The translations under genes were made by a program, and so were the position numbers. This document shows positions 45,359 through 54,704 of a stretch of 64,000 bases of DNA, one piece after another. Location of the stretch: NCBI GenBank assembly GCA_024235095.1, contig JACKNC010000002.1:434001-498000 (forward strand). Reading direction: 5' to 3'. Below the pieces are notes generated by a model. The model was given only the letters and a program-made list of their open reading frames with translations, searched no databases and had not been told where the DNA came from. Position 1 is the stretch's first letter; every line of letters starts with the position of its first letter. Origin of the DNA: Gammaproteobacteria bacterium. GTDB taxonomy: Bacteria; Pseudomonadota; Gammaproteobacteria; Competibacterales; Competibacteraceae.

Positions 45359-48300
45359 ATGAAGCTCCGTCTCAGCACCAGCATGACGCTAGTCTTCTTG
45401 TTCGCCCTGCTGGCCACGCTTTCGCAATGGGTTGCCTTCCGGGTATCGAGCGATCTGCTGGATGAGACGGTGCGCAAGGGCGAGATCGACAAGATCAAGT
45501 CCGTTAGTCAGATTATCAACGGTTTGATTGCGCGCCAGAGTGCTTATCTTCAGGAGATAGCGCGATTGGCGGCGGCTGGAAACGAGTTGCCCGCCGCGCT
45601 TCAGCGCAAGGAGCCAGACCGCGCCGCCATGATTGCAGCGGTTCTCGGCCAGGTTCAAGACATTGTCAAGACAAACCTTTTAGAGATCACCGACGATAAG
45701 GAGATCGTGATCTATCGCTCCAAAGACCCAGCGCGTCGGGGCGATCACGCCATGGCGTGGGGGGTATATGAAGCGCTGACCGGTAACTCTATGCTGTCCA
45801 GCACCATTGATGCAGAGGGTGTGGCCATCCGCGCCATCGAACCCTTGCAGACGAAGGGTAGGATCGTCGGTACGCTGAGCGTTAGCCTGCGCCTGAACGA
45901 GAGTTTTATCAGGGCCTTGAGCCAGGACGTAGGCGCGGAGCTTGCGATCCTGTCGCGATCCGGTCAGGCGTTGGTTTCCAGCTCTCCGCTCGTCGCCGAG
46001 CTAGATGCCCAAACCGTGACCGAAGCGTTTCATAAGAAGATACCGATCTATCGGGAAGATATTGCTTTGCGCCACACCCGCGTCTACCTGCCCATACTCT
46101 TGGTCGATCAGGCCGTCGTGATCCTGGTTCAGCTCGACAGCGCCGCCGCCTATCAGTTGTTGGAGCAGGGCCTACAACGCTCGGCGGCGTATGGGGCGCT
46201 GATTCTAGTGGTCAGCATCTTGCTCGGCATTCTAGCCTTGCGCTGGGTCATGTGGCCGTTGCGCCGGCTACGCGCACAAGCTGAACAGATCGCTATCGAC
46301 GTGACTGGCGAATCTATTTCCAGTTCAGACCGAGATGAGGTGGCCGCCGTGGTTCAAGTGCTGAAAACGCTAACCGAGCGCTTGGTCAAGCGCAACTCGG
46401 AACTGGCCGAATCCAAAGCAGTAGCCGAATCGGCGAGCCTTGCCAAGTCGCGATTTCTAGCCACCATGAGCCACGAGATCCGCACCCCGCTGAACGGCGT
46501 GCTGGGGATGTCGGAGCTATTAAGCAAGACTGCGCTGAACGCCCAACAGCGGCGGTTTGCCAGCATTATCCTGCACTCAGCGCAAGCATTGCTGGCGGTT
46601 ATCAACGACATTCTGGATTTCTCCAAGATTGAAGCAGGCCGGCTAGAGCTGGAAACCGTAACCTTCGACTTGCGGGAACTCGTTGAGGAAACCGCCGTAC
46701 TGCTGGCCGAGCGGGCTCACCACAAGGGACTGGAACTGGCGGTCGATCTGGATTCGGACCTGCCAAGGACGCTGCAAGGCGATCCAGGGCGGCTGCGGCA
46801 GATCTTGGTGAATCTGGTGGGCAACGCCATTAAGTTCACCGAGCGGGGCGAAGTGTTGATTCGCCTGCGGCTGCTGGAGCAAGACGCTAAAACAGCGCGG
46901 TTGCGGATAGCGGTGAGCGACACGGGGATTGGAATCGATCCGGCGGCCCAGGCTAAAATCTTCGAATCGTTTACCCAGGCGGACGGTTCTACCACCCGGC
47001 GTTTTGGCGGGACCGGTTTAGGGCTGGCCATCACCAAACAATTGGTGCGGTTGATGGGTGGCGAAATAGAAGTTGAGAGCGCCCCGGGAGCGGGCACAAC
47101 GTTCTGGTTCACGCTCGCGCTGATTCAACCCAGGGTGGTCTCGACTCCCGTCCCGCCACCCCGGGCTGATTTACGGGGCTTGCGAGTATTGGTGGTGGAC
47201 GACAACGCCACTAACCGTGAAATCCTTCATTATCAGTTAGGCGGCTGGGGGATGCGCGAAACCGGCGTGGCGAGCGGGCCGGAGGCGCTCGCTGCTCTGC
47301 GCCAGGCGGTGCAAGCGGGGGCGGCTTACGACCTGGCGATTCTCGATTGGCACATGCCCAGGATGGATGGTCTGGAACTTGCCCGTCAGATCCGCGCTGA
47401 CCCCACCTTGAACACACTGCGTCTCCTCATGCTGACATCGAGCGGTTCGAGTGATGATGATCCTCAGGCGGCGTCAGCCGGGATCGACCGTTATTTACCG
47501 AAGCCCGTGCGCCAAACCGAATTTTACGATGCCTTGTGCCGGCTCGCACGACCAGCCGCCCCGCTAACGGCCCCTGTGACCAGCCGATCTATCCCACTGG
47601 GGAAATCACCGCGCTTCAATGCCCGTGTGTTGGTGGCCGAGGATAATTTGGTCAACCAGCAAGTGGCGCTCGCCATCCTCGAAAATCTGGGTTGCCGGGT
47701 CAAGTTGGTCAACGACGGGCGCGAAGCTATGGATGCATTGGCGCGCGAGCCGTTTGATCTGGTGCTGATGGACTGTCAAATGCCGGTGCTGGACGGCTTT
47801 GCCGCCACCACGGCTTGGCGGCGACGCGAAATCGCCGAGGGCGGTCGGCGAGTACCGATCATCGCCTTGACCGCTGACGTCATCAAGGGGGTGCGAGAGG
47901 AGTGCTTGGCGGCTGGGATGGACGATTACCTGAGTAAACCGTTCGAGCCGGCGCAACTGGCGGCTGTACTAGATCGCTGGGTGCCCGCCGCCGTCCCGCC
48001 TCAGTCGCGGGTCGCGGATTCCGTGACGAGTGACGCCGTGGCGGCCCTGCCGGCAGCTCCGCCTCCTGCGCCGTTGCTTTCTCCGGCTGATTCGCCGTTG
48101 GACGAGCGCGCCCTGGCCGAAATCCGCGCATTGCAACAACCCGGCCAGCCCAGCTTGTTGGGCAAGATCATCAGTATGTACTTCGCTAGCTCGCCGGCCT
48201 TGCTTCAACGGTTGCGGGAGGCGGTCGCCGCCGATGATGGCGAGGCGCTGCGCCAAGCGGCGCATAGTTTCAAGTCGGGCAGCGCCAACCTGGGGGCAAC

Positions 48301-48454
48301 GCAATTAGCGGCCTTGTGCAAGGAGCTAGAGCAACGGGGTCGGGACCGGTGCCTGGAAGAGGTTCCCGCGCTGCTGCAAGAGGTAGAACGCCACTATGCA
48401 GGGGTTCAGGATGCGTTGACCGCGGAAATAGAGAAAGAAGAACGCACCCTTTAG
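45359..48454 (+). CDS. Hybrid sensor histidine kinase with two receivers and HPt
   Basis: A 1031-residue membrane-bound phosphorelay kinase of the BarA type. Residues 8-27 and about 275-300 are membrane helices around a periplasmic sensor domain. HAMP follows, then HisKA ([19 protein letters not shown], about 365-385), HATPase ([36 protein letters not shown]), REC1 ([24 protein letters not shown]), REC2 ([24 protein letters not shown]) and a C-terminal HPt ([14 protein letters not shown], about residue 966). The output regulator is not encoded next to it. The adjacent binding protein could provide the stimulus. No strong ribosome site precedes the ATG. Confidence 0.92.
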   Translation: MKLRLSTSMTLVFLFALLATLSQWVAFRVSSDLLDETVRKGEIDKIKSVSQIINGLIARQSAYLQEIARLAAAGNELPAALQRKEPDRAAMIAAVLGQVQDIVKTNLLEITDDKEIVIYRSKDPARRGDHAMAWGVYEALTGNSMLSSTIDAEGVAIRAIEPLQTKGRIVGTLSVSLRLNESFIRALSQDVGAELAILSRSGQALVSSSPLVAELDAQTVTEAFHKKIPIYREDIALRHTRVYLPILLVDQAVVILVQLDSAAAYQLLEQGLQRSAAYGALILVVSILLGILALRWVMWPLRRLRAQAEQIAIDVTGESISSSDRDEVAAVVQVLKTLTERLVKRNSELAESKAVAESASLAKSRFLATMSHEIRTPLNGVLGMSELLSKTALNAQQRRFASIILHSAQALLAVINDILDFSKIEAGRLELETVTFDLRELVEETAVLLAERAHHKGLELAVDLDSDLPRTLQGDPGRLRQILVNLVGNAIKFTERGEVLIRLRLLEQDAKTARLRIAVSDTGIGIDPAAQAKIFESFTQADGSTTRRFGGTGLGLAITKQLVRLMGGEIEVESAPGAGTTFWFTLALIQPRVVSTPVPPPRADLRGLRVLVVDDNATNREILHYQLGGWGMRETGVASGPEALAALRQAVQAGAAYDLAILDWHMPRMDGLELARQIRADPTLNTLRLLMLTSSGSSDDDPQAASAGIDRYLPKPVRQTEFYDALCRLARPAAPLTAPVTSRSIPLGKSPRFNARVLVAEDNLVNQQVALAILENLGCRVKLVNDGREAMDALAREPFDLVLMDCQMPVLDGFAATTAWRRREIAEGGRRVPIIALTADVIKGVREECLAAGMDDYLSKPFEPAQLAAVLDRWVPAAVPPQSRVADSVTSDAVAALPAAPPPAPLLSPADSPLDERALAEIRALQQPGQPSLLGKIISMYFASSPALLQRLREAVAADDGEALRQAAHSFKSGSANLGATQLAALCKELEQRGRDRCLEEVPALLQEVERHYAGVQDALTAEIEKEERTL

Positions 48455-48688
48455 CCACCCCCAGACAAAATAAAAACGCGCCACTTTGGCAACGCCAAAA
48501 CCTGACTCGGATTCCATATCGTTAATTTTGTTGCTTTGCACAAATTTTTGTTGTAACCTTTTGATTCTATTTTTCAACCTTAAAAGAAAGAGTGGTCTGA
48601 TCCCCCCTCATGGTTGATGGATCGCAAGGACAATTGGCGTTTGTTAAGGTCAATATCAACATTATTTTTAATCACAGGCAGGTGGAAT

Positions 48689-50086
48689 ATGTCCGAAGAG
48701 GCTATTCAGCTTTATCAAAAGCGCATTCATATTCATCCACGCTCAGTCAAGGGGCCGTTCCGTAATCTCAAGACCGGCATTCTGACCTTGGCGATGACCA
48801 TCTACTTCCTGTTGCCCTGGCTGCGCTGGGATCGGCCCAACGCCCCGGATCAGGCGGTGCTATACGATTTACCCGGTCGACATTTCTATATCTTCGGCCT
48901 GACCATTCAGGTGCAGGACATTTTCTGGCTGGCCGGAGTCCTGATTATCTTCGCCATTCTGCTGTTCTTCGTCACCGGACTAGCTGGGCGGGTATGGTGC
49001 GGTTACTTCTGTTTCCAAACCCTGTGGACCGATCTGTTCATGATGATCGAACACTGGGTGCAGGGTGAACGACCGGCGCGTATGCGTCTGGATCGCAAGC
49101 CCTGGAGTAACCGGGATAAGTTGATCAAGAAGGGCGGGACCTATGCCCTGTGGCTGGTGGTCGCCTTTTGGACCGGTCTAAGCTTTACCATGTATTGGGT
49201 CGACGCTCCAACCCTGGTGGTCGAGTTCTTCACCGGTCAGGCGCCTTACGCGGCCTATTTCACCACGATCTTCCTCACCGTAACGACCTTTGTCATGGCC
49301 GGTCTGGCGCGTGAACAGGTGTGCATCTACATGTGCCCCTACGCCCGTTTCCAAAGCGCTATGTTCGATCACGACACCTTGATCATTTCCTACGATCAGA
49401 AACGAGGCGAAGGACCGAATGGTCGGGCCAAGCCGCGCCGGGGGTTCAAGACGCCCGAAGAGCGCAAGGCGAAAGGCGTCGGCGAGTGCATCGACTGCGG
49501 ACATTGCGTCCTGGTCTGTCCGGTGGGGATCGATATTCGCGACGGTTTGCAATATCAATGTATCTCCTGCGCGCTGTGCATTGATTCCTGCGAACAGGAC
49601 TTGATCAACTACACTTCGGAAAATGCCCTGAACGGTGGCAAGACCCGGTTCCTGCGACCGAAAACCGTTGGTTACGGGGTGATTTTGACCGCGGCGACGG
49701 CAACGTTGGCATGGAGCGTTCTTACCCGTTCACCCTATACCGGAACGGTGGAGCAGATTCGCCAGCCTTTGTATACCCAGCTTTCGGATGGCGGGATTCG
49801 CAATGCCTACGAGATCAAGCTGAACAACAAGCTGACTGAACCGATGAAGGTCGGCATTCGGATTGAGGGCCTGCCTGGCGCAACCCTGGACATGAGCGGC
49901 ATGGAGGAGCTGGAGCTGGCCCCGCAGGAGCGGATCAAGCTGTTTGCGCGGGTGCAGGTTCCGCCATCTCGGCTCGATAGTGCGTCCGGCGACAAAATCA
50001 CTTTCATTATTGAAGCCTTGGATGGTGCATCGGTCAAACCGATCCGTCAGCAAGCGCCGTTCTACATCCCGGAACATCGGGGATGA
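48689..50086 (+). CDS. ccoG: Cytochrome c oxidase cbb3 accessory protein CcoG
   Basis: A 465-residue inner-membrane ferredoxin-like protein (RdxA/FixG family) that takes part in copper reduction for cbb3-oxidase assembly. Membrane helices include LTLAMTIYFLLPWL and VLIIFAILLFFVTGL. CGYFCFQTLW and CIYMCPYARFQ are conserved Cys motifs. Two 4Fe-4S motifs read CIDCGHCVLVCP and CISCALCIDSC. The C-terminal domain is an Ig-like periplasmic fold. ATG 48689 is chosen at the conserved start; the upstream in-frame start lies in low-quality sequence. It opens ccoG-ccoH-ccoI-ccoS; the oxidase subunit genes ccoNOP are not in the window. Confidence 0.93.
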   Translation: MSEEAIQLYQKRIHIHPRSVKGPFRNLKTGILTLAMTIYFLLPWLRWDRPNAPDQAVLYDLPGRHFYIFGLTIQVQDIFWLAGVLIIFAILLFFVTGLAGRVWCGYFCFQTLWTDLFMMIEHWVQGERPARMRLDRKPWSNRDKLIKKGGTYALWLVVAFWTGLSFTMYWVDAPTLVVEFFTGQAPYAAYFTTIFLTVTTFVMAGLAREQVCIYMCPYARFQSAMFDHDTLIISYDQKRGEGPNGRAKPRRGFKTPEERKAKGVGECIDCGHCVLVCPVGIDIRDGLQYQCISCALCIDSCEQDLINYTSENALNGGKTRFLRPKTVGYGVILTAATATLAWSVLTRSPYTGTVEQIRQPLYTQLSDGGIRNAYEIKLNNKLTEPMKVGIRIEGLPGATLDMSGMEELELAPQERIKLFARVQVPPSRLDSASGDKITFIIEALDGASVKPIRQQAPFYIPEHRG

Positions 50087-50889
50087 ACCCGCTGTTGCTT
50101 GGCCTGGCAGTGGGCGCTGGGCTGATTGTTCTCGTCAATCTGCTTCTGGTGCGCTTTACCCGCATGAGCGCCCAGCAGGCGGCGATGACGGTCGCTTTAA
50201 CGACGTTGGGTCTGTATGCGCCCTATGCCATTGTGCGCTGGCCGGGCGGAGATATCTTCGCTATTCATGTGGCGATTTACCTGCTGGCGTCGCTGGGCTG
50301 TGGCATGGTGTTGAGCGCCCGCGCCCACGGTCGGGGTTTACACTGGGGGCCAGCGGTGATCGGTGGCTTTTTCGTGTTCGTGGTGGCGTCGGGTGCGGTA
50401 TTCATCGCAGTCGCCGAGCGTGGGTTGACTTCCTCTCTCTGGGATCGGCTGTTGCCTAAAGCCGACAGCCAGCGCGCGGTCACCTCGGTCTTTCCCGGGG
50501 TGGTTTCGCACGATTTTCACAAGAAGGAATCGCTGTATAACCAGTATCTACAGCAGGTGGAGCGGCAGCGGCAGCGGGGTTGGCAGGTGCAAAAAGGTTG
50601 GCTGGGCCGACCTGTCGTTGATGAACCGGCATTGTTCCGGGTCGCAGTGCGTACTCGTGAAGAGGAGCCAGTGACCGGCGCGAACGTGGCCGGTCAATTT
50701 CTCCGGCCCGCCACGAAAGCGCTGGATGTCGATTTTACCCTCCAGGAAACCGCGCCGGGCATCTATGAATCGAAAGTGACCCTGCCTGCCGCCGGGCGCT
50801 GGAATCTGGCGTTAAGTATCCGTAAAGGCGAGGAATTGCACGAGATCCAGGCCAACACGTCGGTCCTGGCGCACTCGTCGGCGCAATAA
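50083..50889 (+). CDS. ccoH: CcoH/FixH-family protein with extended membrane region
   Basis: A 268-residue protein. Four hydrophobic helices appear in residues 1-112 (MNPLLLGLAVGAGLIVLVNL, AAMTVALTTLGLYAPYAIV, HVAIYLLASLGCGMVL, VIGGFFVFVVASGAVFIAV). The C-terminal half is the periplasmic FixH domain (LFRVAVRTREEEPVTGANV, APGIYESKVTLPAAGRWNL). FixH/CcoH normally has a single helix and about 150-170 residues, so the first three helices are extra. CcoH helps assemble cbb3 oxidase. Its ATG overlaps the ccoG stop by four bases, indicating translational coupling. Confidence 0.82.
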   Translation: MNPLLLGLAVGAGLIVLVNLLLVRFTRMSAQQAAMTVALTTLGLYAPYAIVRWPGGDIFAIHVAIYLLASLGCGMVLSARAHGRGLHWGPAVIGGFFVFVVASGAVFIAVAERGLTSSLWDRLLPKADSQRAVTSVFPGVVSHDFHKKESLYNQYLQQVERQRQRGWQVQKGWLGRPVVDEPALFRVAVRTREEEPVTGANVAGQFLRPATKALDVDFTLQETAPGIYESKVTLPAAGRWNLALSIRKGEELHEIQANTSVLAHSSAQ

Positions 50890-50892
50890 TCC

Positions 50893-53517
50893 ATGTCTGT
50901 CACGGCTGAACCGCCGACCGCTCCACCCGCCGCTGATTCCACAGTCGAATGTTTTCATTGCGGTCTGCCGGTTCCACCGGGCGCGCATTACGCGGTGGCG
51001 ATTGACGGTCAACGCCAGCCGATGTGTTGTCACGGTTGCCAAGCTGTGGCCGAAGCGATTGTCGCTGCTGGACTGACTGATTTCTACCGGCATCGCACCA
51101 CTCGTTCCCAGCGAGCGGAGGATCTGATTCCCGAGCAGTTGCGTGGTCTGGAACTCTACGACCGAGCCGATTTGCAAAAGAGCTTTGTTCGGGTCGAAAG
51201 TGAACAGGTTCGCGAGGCGGCTCTGATCCTGGAAGGCATCGTTTGCGCTGCCTGTGTCTGGCTGAATGAGCGGCATGTGAACGCTCTGCCTGGCGTTCTG
51301 GAATTCCGGGTTAATTATTCGACCCACCGCGCGCGGGTGCGCTGGGACGAAAGTCAAATCAAGCTCAGCGAGATTCTCGCCGCCATCGCCGCTATCGGCT
51401 ATATCGCCCATCCTTTCGATCCTGGTCGCCAGGAAGCCCTGCACCAGCGCGAGCGCACCGTTGCCTTGCGGCGTCTGGCCGTGGCCGGATTGTTCGCCAT
51501 GCAGGTGATGATGCTGGCTGTGGGTCTGTACGTGGGTGAATACCAGGGCATGGAGGAATGGATTCGTCAGTTCCTGCGCTGGGTGTGCCTGATCCTGACC
51601 GCACCGGTCGTCGCCTATTCGGCGCAACCCTTTTTCACGACTGCCTGGCGTGATCTGCGTCGCCGGCAATTGGGCATGGATGTCCCGGTAGCATTAGCCG
51701 TTCTGGCCGCCTTTACCGCTAGCATCTGGCATACCGCGCAAGGTCATGGCGAGATTTACTACGACTCGGTGACCATGTTCGTATTCTTCCTGTTGACCGG
51801 CCGGTTCCTGGAAATGGCCGCCCGTCACCGGGCCGGACAAGTCTCCGAGGCGCTGGTGCGGATGCTGCCGGCAACTGCGACGCGATTGGATCGCATGGGT
51901 GGAGAGGAAATCGTTCCCGTTGCAGAACTGGCGGTTGGCGATCAGGTGCTGGTGCGTCCGGGCGAGACGATTCCCGCCGATGGCCGGGTGGAAGAGGGCG
52001 CCAGCCATGTTGATGAATCGTTGCTCAGCGGGGAAAGTTTGCCCTTGCCTAGGCAGGCGGGCGAAACGTTGATTGGCGGTTCAGTCAATGTGGAAAGTCC
52101 GCTGGTGATGCGGATTGAGAAAGTTGGCGCGGAAACGGTGCTATCGGCGATTGTCCGGTTGCTGGATCGCGCTCAGGGGGAAAAACCGCGTTTAGCCTTG
52201 CTGGCCGACCGGATCGCCGGTTGGTTTATCGCCGCATTGCTGGTTGTGGCCGCTGGCGTGTTTTCAGTCTGGTGGTGGCTGAGCGACTTCGACACGGCCT
52301 TTCGCGTGACTCTGTCGGTGCTAGTGGTGACTTGTCCCTGTGCGCTGTCGCTGGCCACGCCGACCGCGATGGTTGCCGCGACCGGCGCATTGACCCGATT
52401 GGGGGTGCTGACCACCCGGGGACATGCTTTGGAAACCCTGGCGCGGGTGACGCAGGTTATTTTCGATAAGACGGGCACCTTGACCTATGGCCGACCGCAG
52501 GTGGTCGCCATAGAGTCGGTGAACGGTTTGGAGCCAGACCGCTGCCTGGCACTGGCGGCGGCGCTGGAACGAGGTTCGGAACATCCAGCAGGTCGCGCCT
52601 TGGCGGAAGCCGCTGGTTCGGTCGTAAGCGGTCACCTCCCCCCTTTGAAAAAGGGGGGCCGGGGGGGATTCCGCACGGGCGACGGGGCCAAAATCCCCCC
52701 TCACCCCCCTTTGCCAAAGGGGGGGGCTAAACAGTTACGTTCGGTCATTCCCGAAGCGGTGGAATTGCGCAATACGCCAGGCAGCGGCGTGGAAGGCTGG
52801 ATTGAAGGGCGCTGTTACCGGGTGGGTCAGCCTGAATTTGTGCAGGCATTGCAGCCTGGCGCCTCCCGCCCGCATCCAGGTGATGAATTGGAGGAGAGGA
52901 GCAGGGGAGCCGAAAGAGCAGTTGACGCCGCCAGCACCTGGGTCGCGCTGGGCGATGAGACCGGCCTGTTGGCCTGGTTTCAGTTGACCGATGCGCTACG
53001 TCCGGGTGCAGCAGAAACTGTGGCAGCCTTGCAGAATCGTGGTCTAACTGTGGAATTGTTGAGTGGCGACCAGCCCGATACTGTGGCGCGAGTCGCTCGG
53101 GAAGTGGCTATTGTTTCAGCGCATGGGGGACTTTCACCGCAGAATAAACTGAACCGGTTGCGAGAATTGCAAGGGCAAGGCGCGGTTGTGGCGATGGTCG
53201 GCGATGGCGTCAACGATGCGCCGGTGCTGGCGGCGGCCCAGGTCTCGCTGGCCATGGGCAGCGGGACGCAGTTGGCGCACGCCACGGCAGACATGATTCT
53301 CTTGTCGGAGCGGTTGGAACATCTGGTGCGAGCAGTCGATAAGGCTCGACGCACATTGTTTATCATGCGTGAGAATTTTGCCTGGGCGATCGGTTACAAT
53401 CTGGTGGCGTTGCCGCTGGCGGCGGGCGGTTGGCTCACGCCCTGGATGTCGGCCATTGGCATGTCATTCAGTTCGTTGCTGGTGGTAGTCAATGCCTTGC
53501 GACTCCGCCAGAATTGA
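50893..53517 (+). CDS. ccoI: Copper-translocating P-type ATPase CcoI, with repeat-encoded insert
   Basis: An 874-residue P1B-type ATPase that exports copper to the periplasm for cbb3 assembly. The N-terminus has a Cys-rich metal site (CFHCGLPVPP, MCCHGCQAV) and an HMA domain with CAAC (GIVCAACVWLNE). The transmembrane metal motif is TCPCALSLATP (about 480), the phosphorylated Asp is in DKTGTLTYG (about 525), and the hinge is GDGVNDAPVL (about 770). Between them, residues about 581-615 are encoded by a palindromic repeat (52635-52736) in frame and lie in the nucleotide-binding domain. The enzyme is otherwise intact. It is three bases from ccoH and 18 from ccoS. Confidence 0.92.
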   Translation: MSVTAEPPTAPPAADSTVECFHCGLPVPPGAHYAVAIDGQRQPMCCHGCQAVAEAIVAAGLTDFYRHRTTRSQRAEDLIPEQLRGLELYDRADLQKSFVRVESEQVREAALILEGIVCAACVWLNERHVNALPGVLEFRVNYSTHRARVRWDESQIKLSEILAAIAAIGYIAHPFDPGRQEALHQRERTVALRRLAVAGLFAMQVMMLAVGLYVGEYQGMEEWIRQFLRWVCLILTAPVVAYSAQPFFTTAWRDLRRRQLGMDVPVALAVLAAFTASIWHTAQGHGEIYYDSVTMFVFFLLTGRFLEMAARHRAGQVSEALVRMLPATATRLDRMGGEEIVPVAELAVGDQVLVRPGETIPADGRVEEGASHVDESLLSGESLPLPRQAGETLIGGSVNVESPLVMRIEKVGAETVLSAIVRLLDRAQGEKPRLALLADRIAGWFIAALLVVAAGVFSVWWWLSDFDTAFRVTLSVLVVTCPCALSLATPTAMVAATGALTRLGVLTTRGHALETLARVTQVIFDKTGTLTYGRPQVVAIESVNGLEPDRCLALAAALERGSEHPAGRALAEAAGSVVSGHLPPLKKGGRGGFRTGDGAKIPPHPPLPKGGAKQLRSVIPEAVELRNTPGSGVEGWIEGRCYRVGQPEFVQALQPGASRPHPGDELEERSRGAERAVDAASTWVALGDETGLLAWFQLTDALRPGAAETVAALQNRGLTVELLSGDQPDTVARVAREVAIVSAHGGLSPQNKLNRLRELQGQGAVVAMVGDGVNDAPVLAAAQVSLAMGSGTQLAHATADMILLSERLEHLVRAVDKARRTLFIMRENFAWAIGYNLVALPLAAGGWLTPWMSAIGMSFSSLLVVVNALRLRQN
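52635..52736 (-). repeat. Two-hairpin palindromic repeat inside ccoI, copy A3
   Basis: In inverted orientation this matches 20223-20321 almost base for base: CCCCCCTTTGAAAAAGGGGGG, then the spacer GCACGGGCGACGGGGCCAAAA, then CCCCCCTTTGCCAAAGGGGGG. It preserves the ccoI frame and encodes PPLKKGGRGGF and PPHPPLPKGG. Confidence 0.92.
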
Positions 53518-53535
53518 GAGAGAGGTGCGCGCCTG

Positions 53536-53733
53536 ATGCGAATCCTGTTATTTTTAATACCGATGGCTTTGGGAGTGATTGGCGTGGCGCTATGGGCTTT
53601 TCTCTGGGCCGTGCGCACCGGGCAGTTTGACGACCTGGAGGGACCGGCTCATCGTATCCTGATGGACGACGATGATCCGCGCATTCCCCGGTATTCCCGC
53701 CGGCAGAATAACAATCAATCCCTGGATGATTGA
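53536..53733 (+). CDS. ccoS: Cbb3-type oxidase assembly protein CcoS
   Basis: A 65-residue protein with one N-terminal membrane helix (ILLFLIPMALGVIGVALWAF), followed by the conserved soluble motif FDDLEGPAHRILMDDD. CcoS is needed for cofactor insertion into cbb3 oxidase. It follows ccoI by 18 bases and completes the ccoGHIS order common in proteobacteria. The length and tail fit the family. Confidence 0.93.
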   Translation: MRILLFLIPMALGVIGVALWAFLWAVRTGQFDDLEGPAHRILMDDDDPRIPRYSRRQNNNQSLDD

Positions 53734-53777
53734 GAATTTTCAGTTACATTTTTACATAAACCGTAAGGAGAATCCTG

Positions 53778-53879
53778 ATGTTTACTTTCCAAAACTTCCC
53801 GCTTGTTGTCATCATCATCCTGCTCATCATATCGTGGTTGAGCTTTTTCTCGGTTGTTCCATGGGGTCAGTTATTCTAA
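53778..53879 (+). CDS. 33-residue single-helix membrane microprotein
   Basis: A short gene with a strong ribosome site (AAGGAG, six bases before ATG). The product begins MFTFQNFPLVVIIILLIISW, and ends in VVPWGQLF, giving one membrane helix of about 20 residues and a short tail. It lies 44 bases after ccoS, and its stop codon is directly followed by the TTG start proposed for birA. The position at the end of the cbb3 assembly operon recalls small oxidase-associated subunits such as CcoM or CcoQ, but sequence identity with these was not established. No function is assigned. Confidence 0.55.
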   Translation: MFTFQNFPLVVIIILLIISWLSFFSVVPWGQLF

Positions 53880-54704
53880 TTGCCTGCTTTGCAGAAACCC
53901 GTTGTGGACCTGCTGGACCGGGATTGCATTCTGGCCGGATTAACGGAGGCCGCCCGCACTGCGTTGCATCGGCTGGAAGTACATCCGATCCTGGACTCGA
54001 CCAACCGCTATTTAATGTCTGGAGCGCAGGCGCACTGGCCGAGTGGCGTCGTGTGTCTGGCCGAACAGCAAACGGCGGGCCGAGGCCGGCAGGGACGCAA
54101 CTGGTTGACTCCCTTTGGCGCTAGTCTGGCGTATTCGCTGCTCTGGCGGTTCACGGTTCATCCAGCGGCGTTGAGCGGTTTAAGTCTGGCGACCGGTATT
54201 GCCGTTGCGCGTACCCTGAGAAAGGTGGGCGCCGCCGAAGTCGGGCTGAAATGGCCCAATGACGTGTGGTGGCGTGAGCGCAAGCTGGGCGGCATTTTGC
54301 TGGAGTCCGGCGGCGCATCCGGAGATTTTTACGTGGTGGCGGGCATCGGGGTCAACGTGTCGTTGCCGCGCCAGGAAGCCGCCATCATTGATCAACCCTG
54401 GGTGGATTTGCAGGAAATCCTGGTTGGCGAGTCCATTTCCCGTAACTCGTTGGCAGCCTGCCTGATCAGTGAGTTGCTGGAAACTTTCTTGTGTTTTGAA
54501 CAGACTGGATTTGCCGATTTGGCGGCGGAATGGGCGCGCTTTGATCGAGTCAAAGGACGCCGGGTTTGCCTGCATCTGCCGAATGCAACCATGACGGGAG
54601 TCGCGCATGGCGTGGATGCGACCGGAGCGTTATTGCTGGAAACTGCAGATGGGGAGATCAAACCCTACATCGGCGGCGAGATCAGTTTGAGAGTCGAAGC
54701 GTGA
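53880..54704 (+). CDS. birA: Biotin-[acetyl-CoA-carboxylase] ligase, lacking the HTH
   Basis: A 274-residue biotin protein ligase. The catalytic core has QQTAGRGRQGRNWLTP (biotinyl-AMP loop), GLKWPNDVWW, LGGILLESGG and GIGVNVSLP; the C-terminal SH3-like domain follows. It attaches biotin to the carrier subunit of acetyl-CoA carboxylase in the cytoplasm. The N-terminal DNA-binding domain of E. coli BirA is absent, so it should not repress the biotin operon. The start is uncertain: a TTG at 53880 directly after the microprotein stop is proposed, which implies coupling. The stop overlaps the coaX GTG by four bases. Confidence 0.9.
   Translation: MPALQKPVVDLLDRDCILAGLTEAARTALHRLEVHPILDSTNRYLMSGAQAHWPSGVVCLAEQQTAGRGRQGRNWLTPFGASLAYSLLWRFTVHPAALSGLSLATGIAVARTLRKVGAAEVGLKWPNDVWWRERKLGGILLESGGASGDFYVVAGIGVNVSLPRQEAAIIDQPWVDLQEILVGESISRNSLAACLISELLETFLCFEQTGFADLAAEWARFDRVKGRRVCLHLPNATMTGVAHGVDATGALLLETADGEIKPYIGGEISLRVEA

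Noticed and set aside
48540..48580. Possible FNR/ANR box before ccoG
   Set aside because: TTGAT occurs but the second half ATCAA is missing at the right spacing, so the match is too weak to report.
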